Shown here in pieces: positions 31,536 to 41,523 of a DNA stretch of 64,000 bases (its first letter is position 1; every line of letters starts with the position of its first letter). A program made the translations under genes and the position numbers. The notes beneath the pieces were generated by a model. It searched no databases, was not told the DNA's origin, and saw only the letters and a list, made by a program, of their open reading frames with translations. Source of the stretch: Closterium sp. NIES-65 (taxonomy: Eukaryota; Streptophyta; Zygnematophyceae; Desmidiales; Closteriaceae); contig CANXME010002665.1 in the NCBI GenBank assembly GCA_948144175.1, positions 1-64,000 on the forward strand. Reading direction: 5' to 3'.

Positions 31536-34500
31536 TGTCAGAATGAGAAACAGGAATGAGAGTGACTAGCAGGAACAACAGTACAAATATGAAACCCTAA
31601 TCTGGTGTACCCCCTATGGTGTGACCCACTACAGCCTAGAACCACACAAACATATAATGTTTGACACACCCCCATAGGCAAAGTGGGGAGACCTAGGGGT
31701 CACAAGACCAGTCAAGGCAAATCAAGGCAAACAAGCTCAGGGTGGATCTCGAGGATTCCACACAAATTCCGAGCACAAGCAAGTGGTCACAAGACCAGTT
31801 CACATGCAGTTTTATAATAGAGCAAGAGGTACAATGATCACAACCTAGCAAGGGCAAACATGTAGGTATATATATAAAATGATCACAGTACAGCCAAAGT
31901 CAAGAAGTAAGCAAGTGAGGAACAGTCGGCACAAGGCCTAGAAGAGTGCAAAAACGCTGATGGTCAACAGGCGGAAGCGCCTTGGTGAACACATCAGCAG
32001 TGTTGGCCTCAGTGGCCACGTAACGCAGAAGAAGCTGACCACGCTGCTGTAGCTCTCGAGCTAGGAAGTAACGCAGAGCAATGTGCTTCGTCCTGTGCTC
32101 CAGTCTGTGCTCCTGACACAAGGCTATGGTTGCCTTGTTGTCGACGTACAGCACTGGAGGAGAACGAGGCTGCTCTCCAAGGTCAGTCAGCAGGTAGGTG
32201 AGCCAGCGAAGCTCCTGGGCAGCCATGGCCGTGGCGTAGATCTTAGCCTCACAGCTGGAGCTGAGAACAGAAGAAGAACGAGTAGAACGCCAAGAGACAG
32301 AGCCAGAGCCAAGACTGAAGGTGTAACCCTGAGACGACCGCTGAGTAGCCTGGTCGTCTGCCCAAGAAGCGTCTGAGTGCCCAGTGAGAACAGGCCGGTC
32401 TCGCCCTCCAAGCACTAGCCCCATGCCTGACGTACTGTACAAGTAGCGCAACACCCTCTTAGCTGCATCCATGTGCTCCTTCCGGTGACGGCCGGGAGCG
32501 ACATAGCGTGCTAAGATGCTGAGAGGGTATGCAAGGTCAGGTCGAGTGCAGGTCATCAGGTACATGAGGCAGCCCACAAGCTCTGGATACGGACCACTCG
32601 GCTCTACGGACTCATCCGAAGGCAGAGCTGAGAGCGAGTGTCCCGTAGGCAGAGGAGTGGACTGAGGCGAGGAGTACGTGAAGCCGAAGCGCTGAAGGAC
32701 CTGCTGCACCATGTGTGACTGAGTCAAGGTGATGGTGCGCCGTGCTCTGTCCCGGGTGATCCGCAAGCCAAGATAGCTTGTCAGTTCACCCAGGTCTGTG
32801 CACGTGTGTCTCTTCTGCAGCTCGGACTTCACGTGAGCGAGACCAGCTGTGTCAGAAGTGGCAAAGACCAAGTCGTCGACGTACACGAGGATGTAGAACG
32901 GCGGCAGTGAGGGGTCGGTGCGTAGAAACAGCGACGGGTCAGCAGTAGAAGGAGCGAACCCAAGAGCCGCAAGTGTAGTCCTCAGTGTGTCGTGCCACTC
33001 ACGTGGCGCCTGGCGGAGACCGTAGACTGGCCGCCGGAGGCTCCACTGGGTACCAGGAGGGAACGACCCAGTGAAGCCAGGTGGGCGGCGCAGCCAGATC
33101 TCCTCGTGCAGGCTGCCCTGCAAGAAAGCTGTGCTGAAGTCAAGAGAGTGGAGCTCGTAGTCACGCTTAGCGGCGACGTGTAGCAGAACCCGAAGAGTGG
33201 TCATCTTCGGGGTCGGGGAGAAGGTCTGGAAGAAGTCAACTCCCTCTCGCTGACTGAAGCCTCGTGCAACGTAACGCGCCTTGAAGACAGGCGGAGAGCC
33301 CGGCGGCCGCTTCACCCTGAAAATCCACATGCCACTGACGATGTTCGCCCCAGGTGGGGGAACCTCGTCGACGTAGGTGCCAGTGGACTTCCAGGAAGCC
33401 ATCTCTGTGTCCATGGCTGACTGCCACTGAGAGGAGTAGGGACCGGCCATCGCCTCTGCGTAAGAGCGTGGGGTCGGGGTGTCTGGTGCATCTGGGTCTC
33501 CCTCAGGGGCAACAAGCATGGACACGAGATTGGGCAAAGCAGCGGCAAGGCAACCAAACTCCTCCTGCCTGTCCTCAAGAACGTCCGTGCCAAGAGCACA
33601 CTCACCCCCGACGGACGGAGGACAGACAGACTCAGACTCAGTAACAAGACTCGCAGCGTAGTCTAGACGACACGTAGCTGCAAAGTCGACAAGCTCAGTG
33701 ACTAAGGCAGACGCAGCAGCGGACTCAAAGGAAGGGTCAGTGACAACTGTAGCCAGGAGACGTGTGACAGTAGGACTGGCAGCGCGAAGGGTGTCTGACT
33801 CCGGGTCAGCAAGAGCAGGAAGAGAGGACGCAGGAGGCGACGGGAGAGCGACACGCTGCGGAGCAGTGGACTGACAAAGCGCCATCTGGTGAGTGCCTGG
33901 GACAGCAGGAGGACGCTGACGCTGGACACGACTACCAGTGGTAGCAGCACGAACAGGCGACGCTCGACGAGACGCAGGTGACGCAGGTGACACAGGACGT
34001 GACGCAGGCTCACGTCTCTCAGCAAGACCTCCAGTCGGACCAGTGTAAGGAGTAGGCACAGGGAGTGGGGAGGCAGGCGGTAACTGTGGCTGTGACTGGA
34101 CAGACGGCGGACACTCTAAGGCGAGAGGAGGACAAGGAGGAGGAGTCTGACCCAGGACCTGCTGAAGGAGCGGAACCAAGTACGGCCGTGGCCGTGCAGC
34201 AACTCCCGAACAAGCAGAGACACCAGCGGCAGGGTCCTCAGCACCAGCAGAAGCTCCACCCTCCGGGTCCTCCACTCCAGCGGCAGCAGCAGCACCTCCA
34301 GCAGCACCAGCAGCACCTCCAGCAGCAGCAGCACCTCTAGCAGCAGGGTCCGCAGCACCCGCAGCAGCTCCAACGCCCGGGTCCTCAGTACGAGCAGCAC
34401 CTCCAGCAGCACCGCCAGCAGCAGCAGCACCTCCAGCACCAGGGTCCGCAGCACCCGCAGCAGCGTCAACTCCGGGGACCCCAGCACGAGCAGTTCCACT

Positions 34501-37500
34501 CCGGAGACTGATGTGCCGAGCGTACCACTCTCGATGCTGTGGGGAAGAGGGCTCCCGCCGTGGTGGGGAAACATGAGTACCAACTCCAGTAGCACCACGA
34601 GCCCGAGACGCACCCCGCCGGAGGCTGCAGTACCGTGAGTACCACTCACGTAGCTGCTGCGAAGAGGGAGGTCCTCCAGGCGCCTCACACTCAACTGCAA
34701 CACTACCAGGCTCAGCACCCCCAGACTCAGCAACGCCAGGCTCAGTACCCCCAGACCCAGCACCCCCAGGCTCAGCACCCCCAGTCTCAGCACCCCCAGA
34801 CTCAGCAACCCCAGACTCAGCACCCCCAGGCTCCACCCGCTCAGGCTCCGCACGCTCAGGCTCCGCACGCTCAGGCTCAGCACCTCTAGCAGGACGCGAG
34901 TCGACAGCTACCTCGGCAGGCTCAACCGGGTCTACCTGAGAGACACCTGAGGGAGCGGCACCCTGAGGGGGAAGGGGGTCTACCACTGCAGCACCTGGCG
35001 CGAGAAAGAGAGGCGGGGGAGGGAGCGGGGCAGTGCGGTAGGGGAAGAGGCGGTAGAAGGGCACGGACTCGTCAAAAGTAACGTCCTGAGAGGGGAAGAC
35101 GCGGTGCGAGGCGGGGTGGTAAAACTGCCAGCCAGACGCATCCGGGACAAAGCCAAGAAAGACACAGGGAGCAGTGCGGGAGGAGAGCTTGTCCGCAGAC
35201 GTGTCGCGAACAAAAGCTCGGGATCCCCAGACACGGAAGCGTGACGCATCGCCAACCTCCCCCGTCCACAGCAGTGTGGGCGAGGTCTCCGGAGCGGAGA
35301 CACGGGGCCAGAGGTTGAGCTGATGCGCAGCGTACCGGACCGCAAACGGCCACAGAAAGTGGGGGGCAGCCGCGTGGACTAAGGAGGTACGAGCGACCTC
35401 CATGACCAAGCCAATGCGGCGCTCAGCAACCCCATTCTGCTGTGGAGAGGCCGGAAGCGTGAACGACTGGCGAATGCCGTGCTCGGCACAGTAGGCTGCC
35501 AAGAGGTCGGAGGAGAACTCGCCACCTCTGTCAGAGTGCAAGCGCAGGACAGGAAACTCCGAGCGAAAACGCTCTCGCAGCTGAAGACGTGCTCTGCTGA
35601 TCCAAGGGATCAGGACATCAGGGACTTCACCCTTGGTGCGCAAGGGGAAGACCGTGGTGTAGCGCGAGTAGTCGTCAACGACGATCAAGAAGTACCTCTC
35701 CTGGCCCTGACCACGGACGCGGGCTGGGCCCCACACGTCCATGTGGAGCGTCTGCAAAGGAGCAGTCGTCGGGGGGAACGAGGAGGAGTGAGGGGCAGCG
35801 CGCTGCCGCCCCTCGACACAGGGAAGACAAGGAGGAGCAAGGGAGGGTGGGAGGGGAGGAATTACCCGAGGAAGACCAGAGACAAGGTACCGGGAGTGCA
35901 TGCCCCGAAGGCGCTGCACTGACGGGTGACCAAGTCGGTGGTGCCAGAGGACAGTCTTGTGCGCTAGAGAGCGACACGAGCAGGGGGCAGACAGCTGACC
36001 TGACGCAGACGCAGACGCAGACGCCGCTACCTGAGGAGACTCAGTGGTCAGTGTGTACAGGTCCGACCCCGGCTGCCGAGTGAAGGTAGCCAGGTGACGG
36101 CCCGTCCGAGCACACGTGCAGTGTGTCACGCGCTCGTAGGCAGGGGTGAACTGGTGAACACCCCCATCCTGAAGCGCACAGCCCGCCACCAAGTTCGTAG
36201 AGAACGAGGGGAGGTGGAGACCTGACAGTGTGCCCGACGGGACAGCAGGACAAGGAAGGACAGTGGAGGAGGTCGCAATGACCGGACCCCCAGAGGGGTC
36301 AGCGAGCGAGACAGCGACTGGTCGAGCAAGGGGCTCAAGAGCAGTGCGGTCACGAAAGAAACAGCGCGAAGCGCCTGAGTCTAGAGTGAAGGTGTGCAGT
36401 GCCTCAGTGGACTCAGTAGTACCTGGGGTGGCGGACACACAAGCACCTAGAGCAGTAGTCGCACTAGCACCTGGGGCAGCAGACACGCAAGCACCTAGGG
36501 CGGCAGCCTCACTCGTGCGGATGCCTGGGTCAGGCGGAACACACAGGTACTGGTCCTCCTCTCCACTAATAGTCAATGCATACATGGCTTTGAGAATAAC
36601 ATCAAAATCAAGAGCATAGATATCGATATCCTTCTTGAGGAGATCAGCCCACTGAGGGAGCTCAGGAGCGTCAGGAAACTGAGCACGCCACGCGTCATCT
36701 AGGCGAGAGAAGCAGCGCTGCGCAGTGTGCGCCCTCCCGCACGTCTGTCCCTTGCGGCGACCAGTGCGGATGACGTACGTGCAGCTAAGGCTACCCCCCC
36801 CACCCCCGTGCTGTAAGTACCACTCACGAAGCTCCTGGGAGGACTGAGGGTGCTGCGCGCTCTGGCTAGTGCCAGAGCCTCCACGACCACCACCGCCCCT
36901 GCCGCCTCCACGTCCACTGCCGCCACCACCACCGCCCCCACCCCGGCCACCGCCGCCGCCGCTGCCTCCACCACCCCCACCGCTGCCACTAGCCCCTCCA
37001 GCCCCGCCACCACCCCCACCGCCGCCACCACCCCCACCACCGCCTCCCCCGCCGTCACCCCCACCGCCCTTGCCTCCTCTGCCCCTGCCGCTGCGACGCC
37101 CGCTGGGAGCGGACGCAGAGCCGACCTGCTCAGCACCAAGGAGGTCGACAGCAGCAGCAGAGGCGACAGAGGGGAGCAGGGGGGAGGGGGAACACCCCTC
37201 GAAGAAAGGGGTACGGGGGTCGCCACGAGAGGTACCTACAGCTACAATACTCTTCTCAGCTGCAAGTAGTTCCTTCTCTAGGGCGGTAATGGTGAGCTCA
37301 GTGGGGCAGCGAGCTAGGAAGTGGTCCCTGACTGTACGCAGAGTGTCAGGGAGGCGGGTGACTAGGTGGTAGAGAGTGAGCCAGAGCGGGGGAGGGTTGG
37401 AGGCAAGAAACTCAGCGGGCATGGCTGCACGGAAGCGGGCATCACTAGTGCGGAGGTGAGTGATGAGGTCAGCGACTGTCTGGAAGGCGAACAGGTCGGG

Positions 37501-37665
37501 GAACAGGTAGGGAAGCGATAGGCGGCCTAGTGCAGCTGAGATGAATGAACAGGAATGATTGAACTAACAGTGAAATCAGTACAAGTACCTAACCCTAGAA
37601 TTGTGTACCCCCTATAGGCTAACCCACTGTAGCCTAAACAAGCACAACATATATAATGTTTGACA
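31536..37665 (-). mobile_element. Copia element B (short-LTR family), minus strand
   Basis: The 3' LTR lies at 31536-31666 (131 bp) after a tatgggggtg purine tract. The 5' LTR lies at about 37537-37665 and joins Gag directly, so the primer-binding site, leader and Gag N-terminus are gone. The two LTRs differ at many positions (by eye roughly 70% alike); the 5' one is nearly identical to the LTR of element D. The 5-bp flanks (gtatg left, tgcat right) do not match. B is therefore a rearranged or recombinant copy, not a clean insertion. Confidence 0.82.
31900..37422 (-). CDS. Element B Gag-Pol polyprotein, 1,840 codons open
   Basis: This is the longest intact retroelement frame in the window. 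In order: partial Gag (NPPPLWLTLYHLVTRLPD), glycine-rich tract, QELREWY, C-X13-C-X3-H-X4-C motif, protease DSGAS, integrase zinc finger LWHHRLGHP with CLPC, DDE core (HMDVWG, HSDRGGEFSS, QQNGVAERR), a linker with two further REWY words, reverse transcriptase with KARYVARGFSQ and YVDDLVF, and RNase H (TGHSDASWADD, YVDNKATIAL). It ends LLTS and TGA. The frame also runs upstream of the first ATG to the LTR junction near 37536, so the true N-terminus is deleted. In RNase H the usual EAEI word is EAKI (codon at 32242-32244), which changes the glutamate expected to bind metal. Without a primer-binding site it should not transpose by itself. Confidence 0.88.
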   Translation of the reverse strand: MPAEFLASNPPPLWLTLYHLVTRLPDTLRTVRDHFLARCPTELTITALEKELLAAEKSIVAVGTSRGDPRTPFFEGCSPSPLLPSVASAAAVDLLGAEQVGSASAPSGRRSGRGRGGKGGGGDGGGGGGGGGGGGGGGGGAGGASGSGGGGGGSGGGGGRGGGGGGGGSGRGGGRGGGGRGGSGTSQSAQHPQSSQELREWYLQHGGGGGSLSCTYVIRTGRRKGQTCGRAHTAQRCFSRLDDAWRAQFPDAPELPQWADLLKKDIDIYALDFDVILKAMYALTISGEEDQYLCVPPDPGIRTSEAAALGACVSAAPGASATTALGACVSATPGTTESTEALHTFTLDSGASRCFFRDRTALEPLARPVAVSLADPSGGPVIATSSTVLPCPAVPSGTLSGLHLPSFSTNLVAGCALQDGGVHQFTPAYERVTHCTCARTGRHLATFTRQPGSDLYTLTTESPQVAASASASASGQLSAPCSCRSLAHKTVLWHHRLGHPSVQRLRGMHSRYLVSGLPRVIPPLPPSLAPPCLPCVEGRQRAAPHSSSFPPTTAPLQTLHMDVWGPARVRGQGQERYFLIVVDDYSRYTTVFPLRTKGEVPDVLIPWISRARLQLRERFRSEFPVLRLHSDRGGEFSSDLLAAYCAEHGIRQSFTLPASPQQNGVAERRIGLVMEVARTSLVHAAAPHFLWPFAVRYAAHQLNLWPRVSAPETSPTLLWTGEVGDASRFRVWGSRAFVRDTSADKLSSRTAPCVFLGFVPDASGWQFYHPASHRVFPSQDVTFDESVPFYRLFPYRTAPLPPPPLFLAPGAAVVDPLPPQGAAPSGVSQVDPVEPAEVAVDSRPARGAEPERAEPERAEPERVEPGGAESGVAESGGAETGGAEPGGAGSGGTEPGVAESGGAEPGSVAVECEAPGGPPSSQQLREWYSRYCSLRRGASRARGATGVGTHVSPPRREPSSPQHREWYARHISLRSGTARAGVPGVDAAAGAADPGAGGAAAAGGAAGGAARTEDPGVGAAAGAADPAARGAAAAGGAAGAAGGAAAAAGVEDPEGGASAGAEDPAAGVSACSGVAARPRPYLVPLLQQVLGQTPPPCPPLALECPPSVQSQPQLPPASPLPVPTPYTGPTGGLAERREPASRPVSPASPASRRASPVRAATTGSRVQRQRPPAVPGTHQMALCQSTAPQRVALPSPPASSLPALADPESDTLRAASPTVTRLLATVVTDPSFESAAASALVTELVDFAATCRLDYAASLVTESESVCPPSVGGECALGTDVLEDRQEEFGCLAAALPNLVSMLVAPEGDPDAPDTPTPRSYAEAMAGPYSSQWQSAMDTEMASWKSTGTYVDEVPPPGANIVSGMWIFRVKRPPGSPPVFKARYVARGFSQREGVDFFQTFSPTPKMTTLRVLLHVAAKRDYELHSLDFSTAFLQGSLHEEIWLRRPPGFTGSFPPGTQWSLRRPVYGLRQAPREWHDTLRTTLAALGFAPSTADPSLFLRTDPSLPPFYILVYVDDLVFATSDTAGLAHVKSELQKRHTCTDLGELTSYLGLRITRDRARRTITLTQSHMVQQVLQRFGFTYSSPQSTPLPTGHSLSALPSDESVEPSGPYPELVGCLMYLMTCTRPDLAYPLSILARYVAPGRHRKEHMDAAKRVLRYLYSTSGMGLVLGGRDRPVLTGHSDASWADDQATQRSSQGYTFSLGSGSVSWRSTRSSSVLSSSCEAKIYATAMAAQELRWLTYLLTDLGEQPRSPPVLYVDNKATIALCQEHRLEHRTKHIALRYFLARELQQRGQLLLRYVATEANTADVFTKALPPVDHQRFCTLLGLVPTVPHLLTS

Positions 37666-37908
37666 TGCATTTCTTTGTATTCCTTGTACTCTTATATAAT
37701 CTTGTATCTCCTTGCTTTAATCAATCTACTTTGCCCTCACATACTAGCGCAAGGTGGTTCACAGTACTTCATTAAACGCTTCCGCTATTACATCAGTCTT
37801 ACCCAGAGTTCACCCCTGCAAAGATCCTAAGGGCTTTTCTCAGCCCAACATGGTATGAGAGCTATCAGGGGGAATTCAACTACCACAACACCTACAACAA
37901 CAGAAGAC

Positions 37909-39417
37909 ATGGCTACTCAGAAGGAAAGGAGTTCCTCTATTGGTTCTCCCGGCACTACTCCTACTCCACCTCCTGCCTCTGGCCTACAGACAGAGGAGGG
38001 TACGGCAACAAGACCCAGGGCAACATCCAACGAGTCTCCTGCGAATCAATCTGCAGGCTTTGACCAGAGCATGATGGAGAAGTTTTTCTCCTTCATGTCC
38101 TTCTACGAGCAACACCAGCAATCGGTACCTGCGCAGTCATACAACAGTAACAACAGCAACAACGACGTGACTCCAATGAGCCTTGACGGTTCATCCTACG
38201 CACATGGAAATCAACAGCAGCAACCTACCTTTGCTCCATACGAGCCCAAGCGCGGCTCCGTCAGCTTTATGCCACAACCGCAGCCTGCACCTGGACAGGA
38301 GAAACCACTGGACGCACTTCAAGTTCAGTCGCAGTTCGCGCACGTTTTAAAACTTCAGACTTCAAGGCCTTTCGACGGAAAGGATTTCTTCACCTGGTCG
38401 TTTGAATTCGAGTTGATGATGGAAGGCGCGCAGATACTTGGCTTCTTCGACGGGTCCCTGCCATATCCAACGAGCGGCACACAGTATGAGAAGCAGCAGT
38501 ACACCTATCAGTCGATGATGGCGTACACGATTCTACTGAGGAACATCACCCCGACTCAACAGCAGAATATACGGTCTTACCGGGGTTACGGCAACTCCGC
38601 GGAGCTCGCATACAACCACTTGAAGAGCCTGTATCAAGCAACAGACAGCGTAAATCAAAGTCGGTTAATGGCAGAACTCACAACGGTCGAAATGAAACCA
38701 GGCGAGAAAGGAATGGCGTATATCAGCCGATGTCGCGAGTTGCGCGACAAGCTTCTTCGATGCGGAGGGTCGATTTCTGAAGACGCCTTCGTGACACTCA
38801 TCATTGGAGGCCTCGGTCCTCAATGGCGCGCCACAAAGGCCATTCTCCGAGCCCACGGAAGAATCTCCGAAGCAGCACTCTGCGCCGAAATCCATGCCGA
38901 GCAACAAGACATGGACCTGCAAGAAAAACGACACAAAAAGAAAACATCAGCACCAGAATTTGCATTCCACACTCAGCGACGCTACAACAACAACAAACAA
39001 CAACCGAAGCCCGTACCTCCGTTCTGCCACATTTGCAAGACGTCAGGGCACCCACGCACACACTGCCCGAATCGACAACAGTCAACTCCACCGCAACGGC
39101 AGCTTCGACCCTCAAGCAGCCAAGTGGCATCAACGCAGGCGAACCCCACGAGTCAGTCGCAACCTTCAACAACACAACCTGCACAAGGAGGAAGAAACAT
39201 CGTCAGCTGCATGGCAAAATTGACCGATTCCTGCATCACCAAGTCACCGCCACACTACCCACCGGAAGAACAACTCGACAACACCACACCTCGCCGCGAG
39301 TCACTTCAACCGAATCCAACGTACGCAGCCATCGCCCAGAGCGAGCCATCCGGGAAAGACACCTGGTTCTTGGACAGTTGCTGCGGACAACACATGTGCT
39401 CTTCGGGACGCTTCGTG
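37909..39417 (+). CDS. Element C Gag and protease start, interrupted by F
   Basis: The ATG at 37909 (MATQKERSS) is preferred over 37855, which overlaps the primer-binding site. The frame encodes a copia Gag (FDGKDFFTWSFEFE, IRSYRGYGNSAELAYNHL, LIIGGLGPQWRATKAIL). A normal CCHC zinc knuckle, CHICKTSGHPRTHC, is near 39032. A protease start reads WFLDSCCGQHMC (about 39364), where copia proteases normally have DSG, so the catalytic glycine is replaced. The frame is cut by the F insertion at 39418 and resumes at 46127. Element C thus uses a conventional knuckle, unlike A, B, D and F. Confidence 0.88.
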
Positions 39418-41474
39418 TGTCAGATTTATATGACTTAGCTGCTGTAGGCTATAGTGGGGTAGCACATATGGGGTACAGCTTTCTAGGGTTTGCACTTGTA
39501 CCCAACTTTCCCTTAGTCTTTTCATTCTCGTTCAATTTCACATGGTACAGAGCGGGTTCCCCTATGGGAACTGTTCCTAGGGCCCACCGATTTTTTTTTT
39601 TCCTGCCCGGAGCGCGCTCAGCCTCTGCCCGAGTCGCGCTCCCCTCTCACGACCCCGTCGCGCTGCCCTTACGACCCCGTCGCGCCGCCTTAGCGGCCCC
39701 GTCGCGTCGCGCCTCCCTAGCGGCCCCGTCGAGTCGCCCTTGCGACCCCGTCGTGCCGCCCTCGCGGCCCCATCACGTTGCGCCGCCTTCGCGGCCTCTT
39801 CGCGCCGCCCACACGGCCCCGTTCCGCCGCCCTCGCAGCCCCGTCGCGTCGCGCCGCCCTTGCGGCCCTTTCGCGCCGCCCTCGCGGCCCTTTCGCGCCG
39901 CCCTAGCGACCCCTCCACGCCGCCCTCGCGGCCCCGTCACCTACCCTTGCGGCCCCGGCGCCGCTCTTCCGGCCCCGGCGCCGCCTCTGCTGGCCCCGTC
40001 GCCCCACCCTTGCGACCCCGCGGCCCCACCCTTAAGGCGCCGGTCGCCACCCTTCGTGGCCCCGCCCCCGCCCTCAGCGGCCCCGTCGCCGCCCCACCCG
40101 GCCCCGCCGCCGCCCTCAGCGGCCTCGTTGCCGCCCCACCCGGCCCCGCCGCCGTCCCTTCAGCAACCCTGCCACCCTACGCGGCCCCGCCGTCACCACC
40201 GAGCCGCCGGCGCCGCTGAGTCGCCGTTGCCGCTGTGCTGCCGAGCCGCCGCTGCTGCCGAGCCGCCCGAGCCACCCAAGCAGCCCGAGCCGCCGAGCTG
40301 CAGTTGCTGCCGAGCCGCCGAACCACCGAGCCGCCCGAGCCGCCCTGTCCGGTAAGAGTGGCACCTCTACCACTGCGCTGCCCTTAGCCTACAGCTCGCG
40401 CTGATAGTCTACTGCTGTCATGGCTACCCCCAGCGTCCTCGCTTTTGACGCTGAGGGTCGGGCCATTGACTTTGACGTCTGGGTAGATGACCTGCAGCTT
40501 TTCCTACAGTGCGATAGAGCAGACGGTCTCTCCCTCTTTGACCTCACTTCTGGTGCCTCTCCTGCCCCTACTGCTGATGCTGACGCCACTGTTTGCTCAC
40601 AGTGGGCCACACGCGATGCTGCTGCACGTCTTGCTGTGCGTCGCCACTTGCCTACCTTTGAGCATGCACACTTTAGCCAGTACAAGAGTGCTAGGACCTT
40701 GTACGACGCTGTAGTTGCACGCTACTCTTCCCCTGCTACTGCTGCACTTAGCCGCCTCATCCTGCCGTACCTCTTCCCTGACCTCACTGCTTTTCCCACA
40801 GTCGCTGACCTCATTACGCACCTTCGCACTAGTGACATTCGCTACCGAGCTGCCCTTCCCGCTGAGTTCTGCGCCAAGAACCCCCCCCCTATGTACATCA
40901 CCCTCTACTACATAGTCACCCGGCTCCCTGACACCCTTCGCCCGGTTAGGGACCCACTTCCTCTCTGTTTGCCCCACCACCCTCACCGTTGACCTCCTCG
41001 AGGAGCGCCTCCTAGTAGCAGAGAAGAGCAGAGTCGCTGTAGGAGCCTCTCGTGGTGAACCTCGTGCCCCTGTCTTTGAGGGGTGCTCCCCCTCTCCTCT
41101 CTTGCCCTCTGTTGCCTCTGCTGCTGCGGCCGACCTCGTTGGTCTTGAGTCGGGCGGTGCCGCGTCTGCCCCTAGCTGGAGACGCCGCACTGGCAAGGGC
41201 AAGGGGGGCAGGGGCGCTGGAGGAGCTAGCGGGGGCGGTGGAGGCGGCGGTGGTGGCGGCGGAGGGGGTGGGGGTGGCGGTGGGGGTGGTGGCGGGGGTG
41301 GGGGCGTCGGTGGCGGCAGTGGAAGCGGAGGCGGCGGCGGCGGTGGCGGTGGGAGCGGAGGTGGCGGAGGTGGCGGTGGTGGAGGTGGCGGCGGTGGAGG
41401 AGGCGGCGGCGGAGGAGGTGGAGCTGGTTCGGGTGGTGCTACGCAAAGGGTCGGCTCCAGTGGAGGTCAGCGTT

Positions 41475-41523
<49 letters not shown>

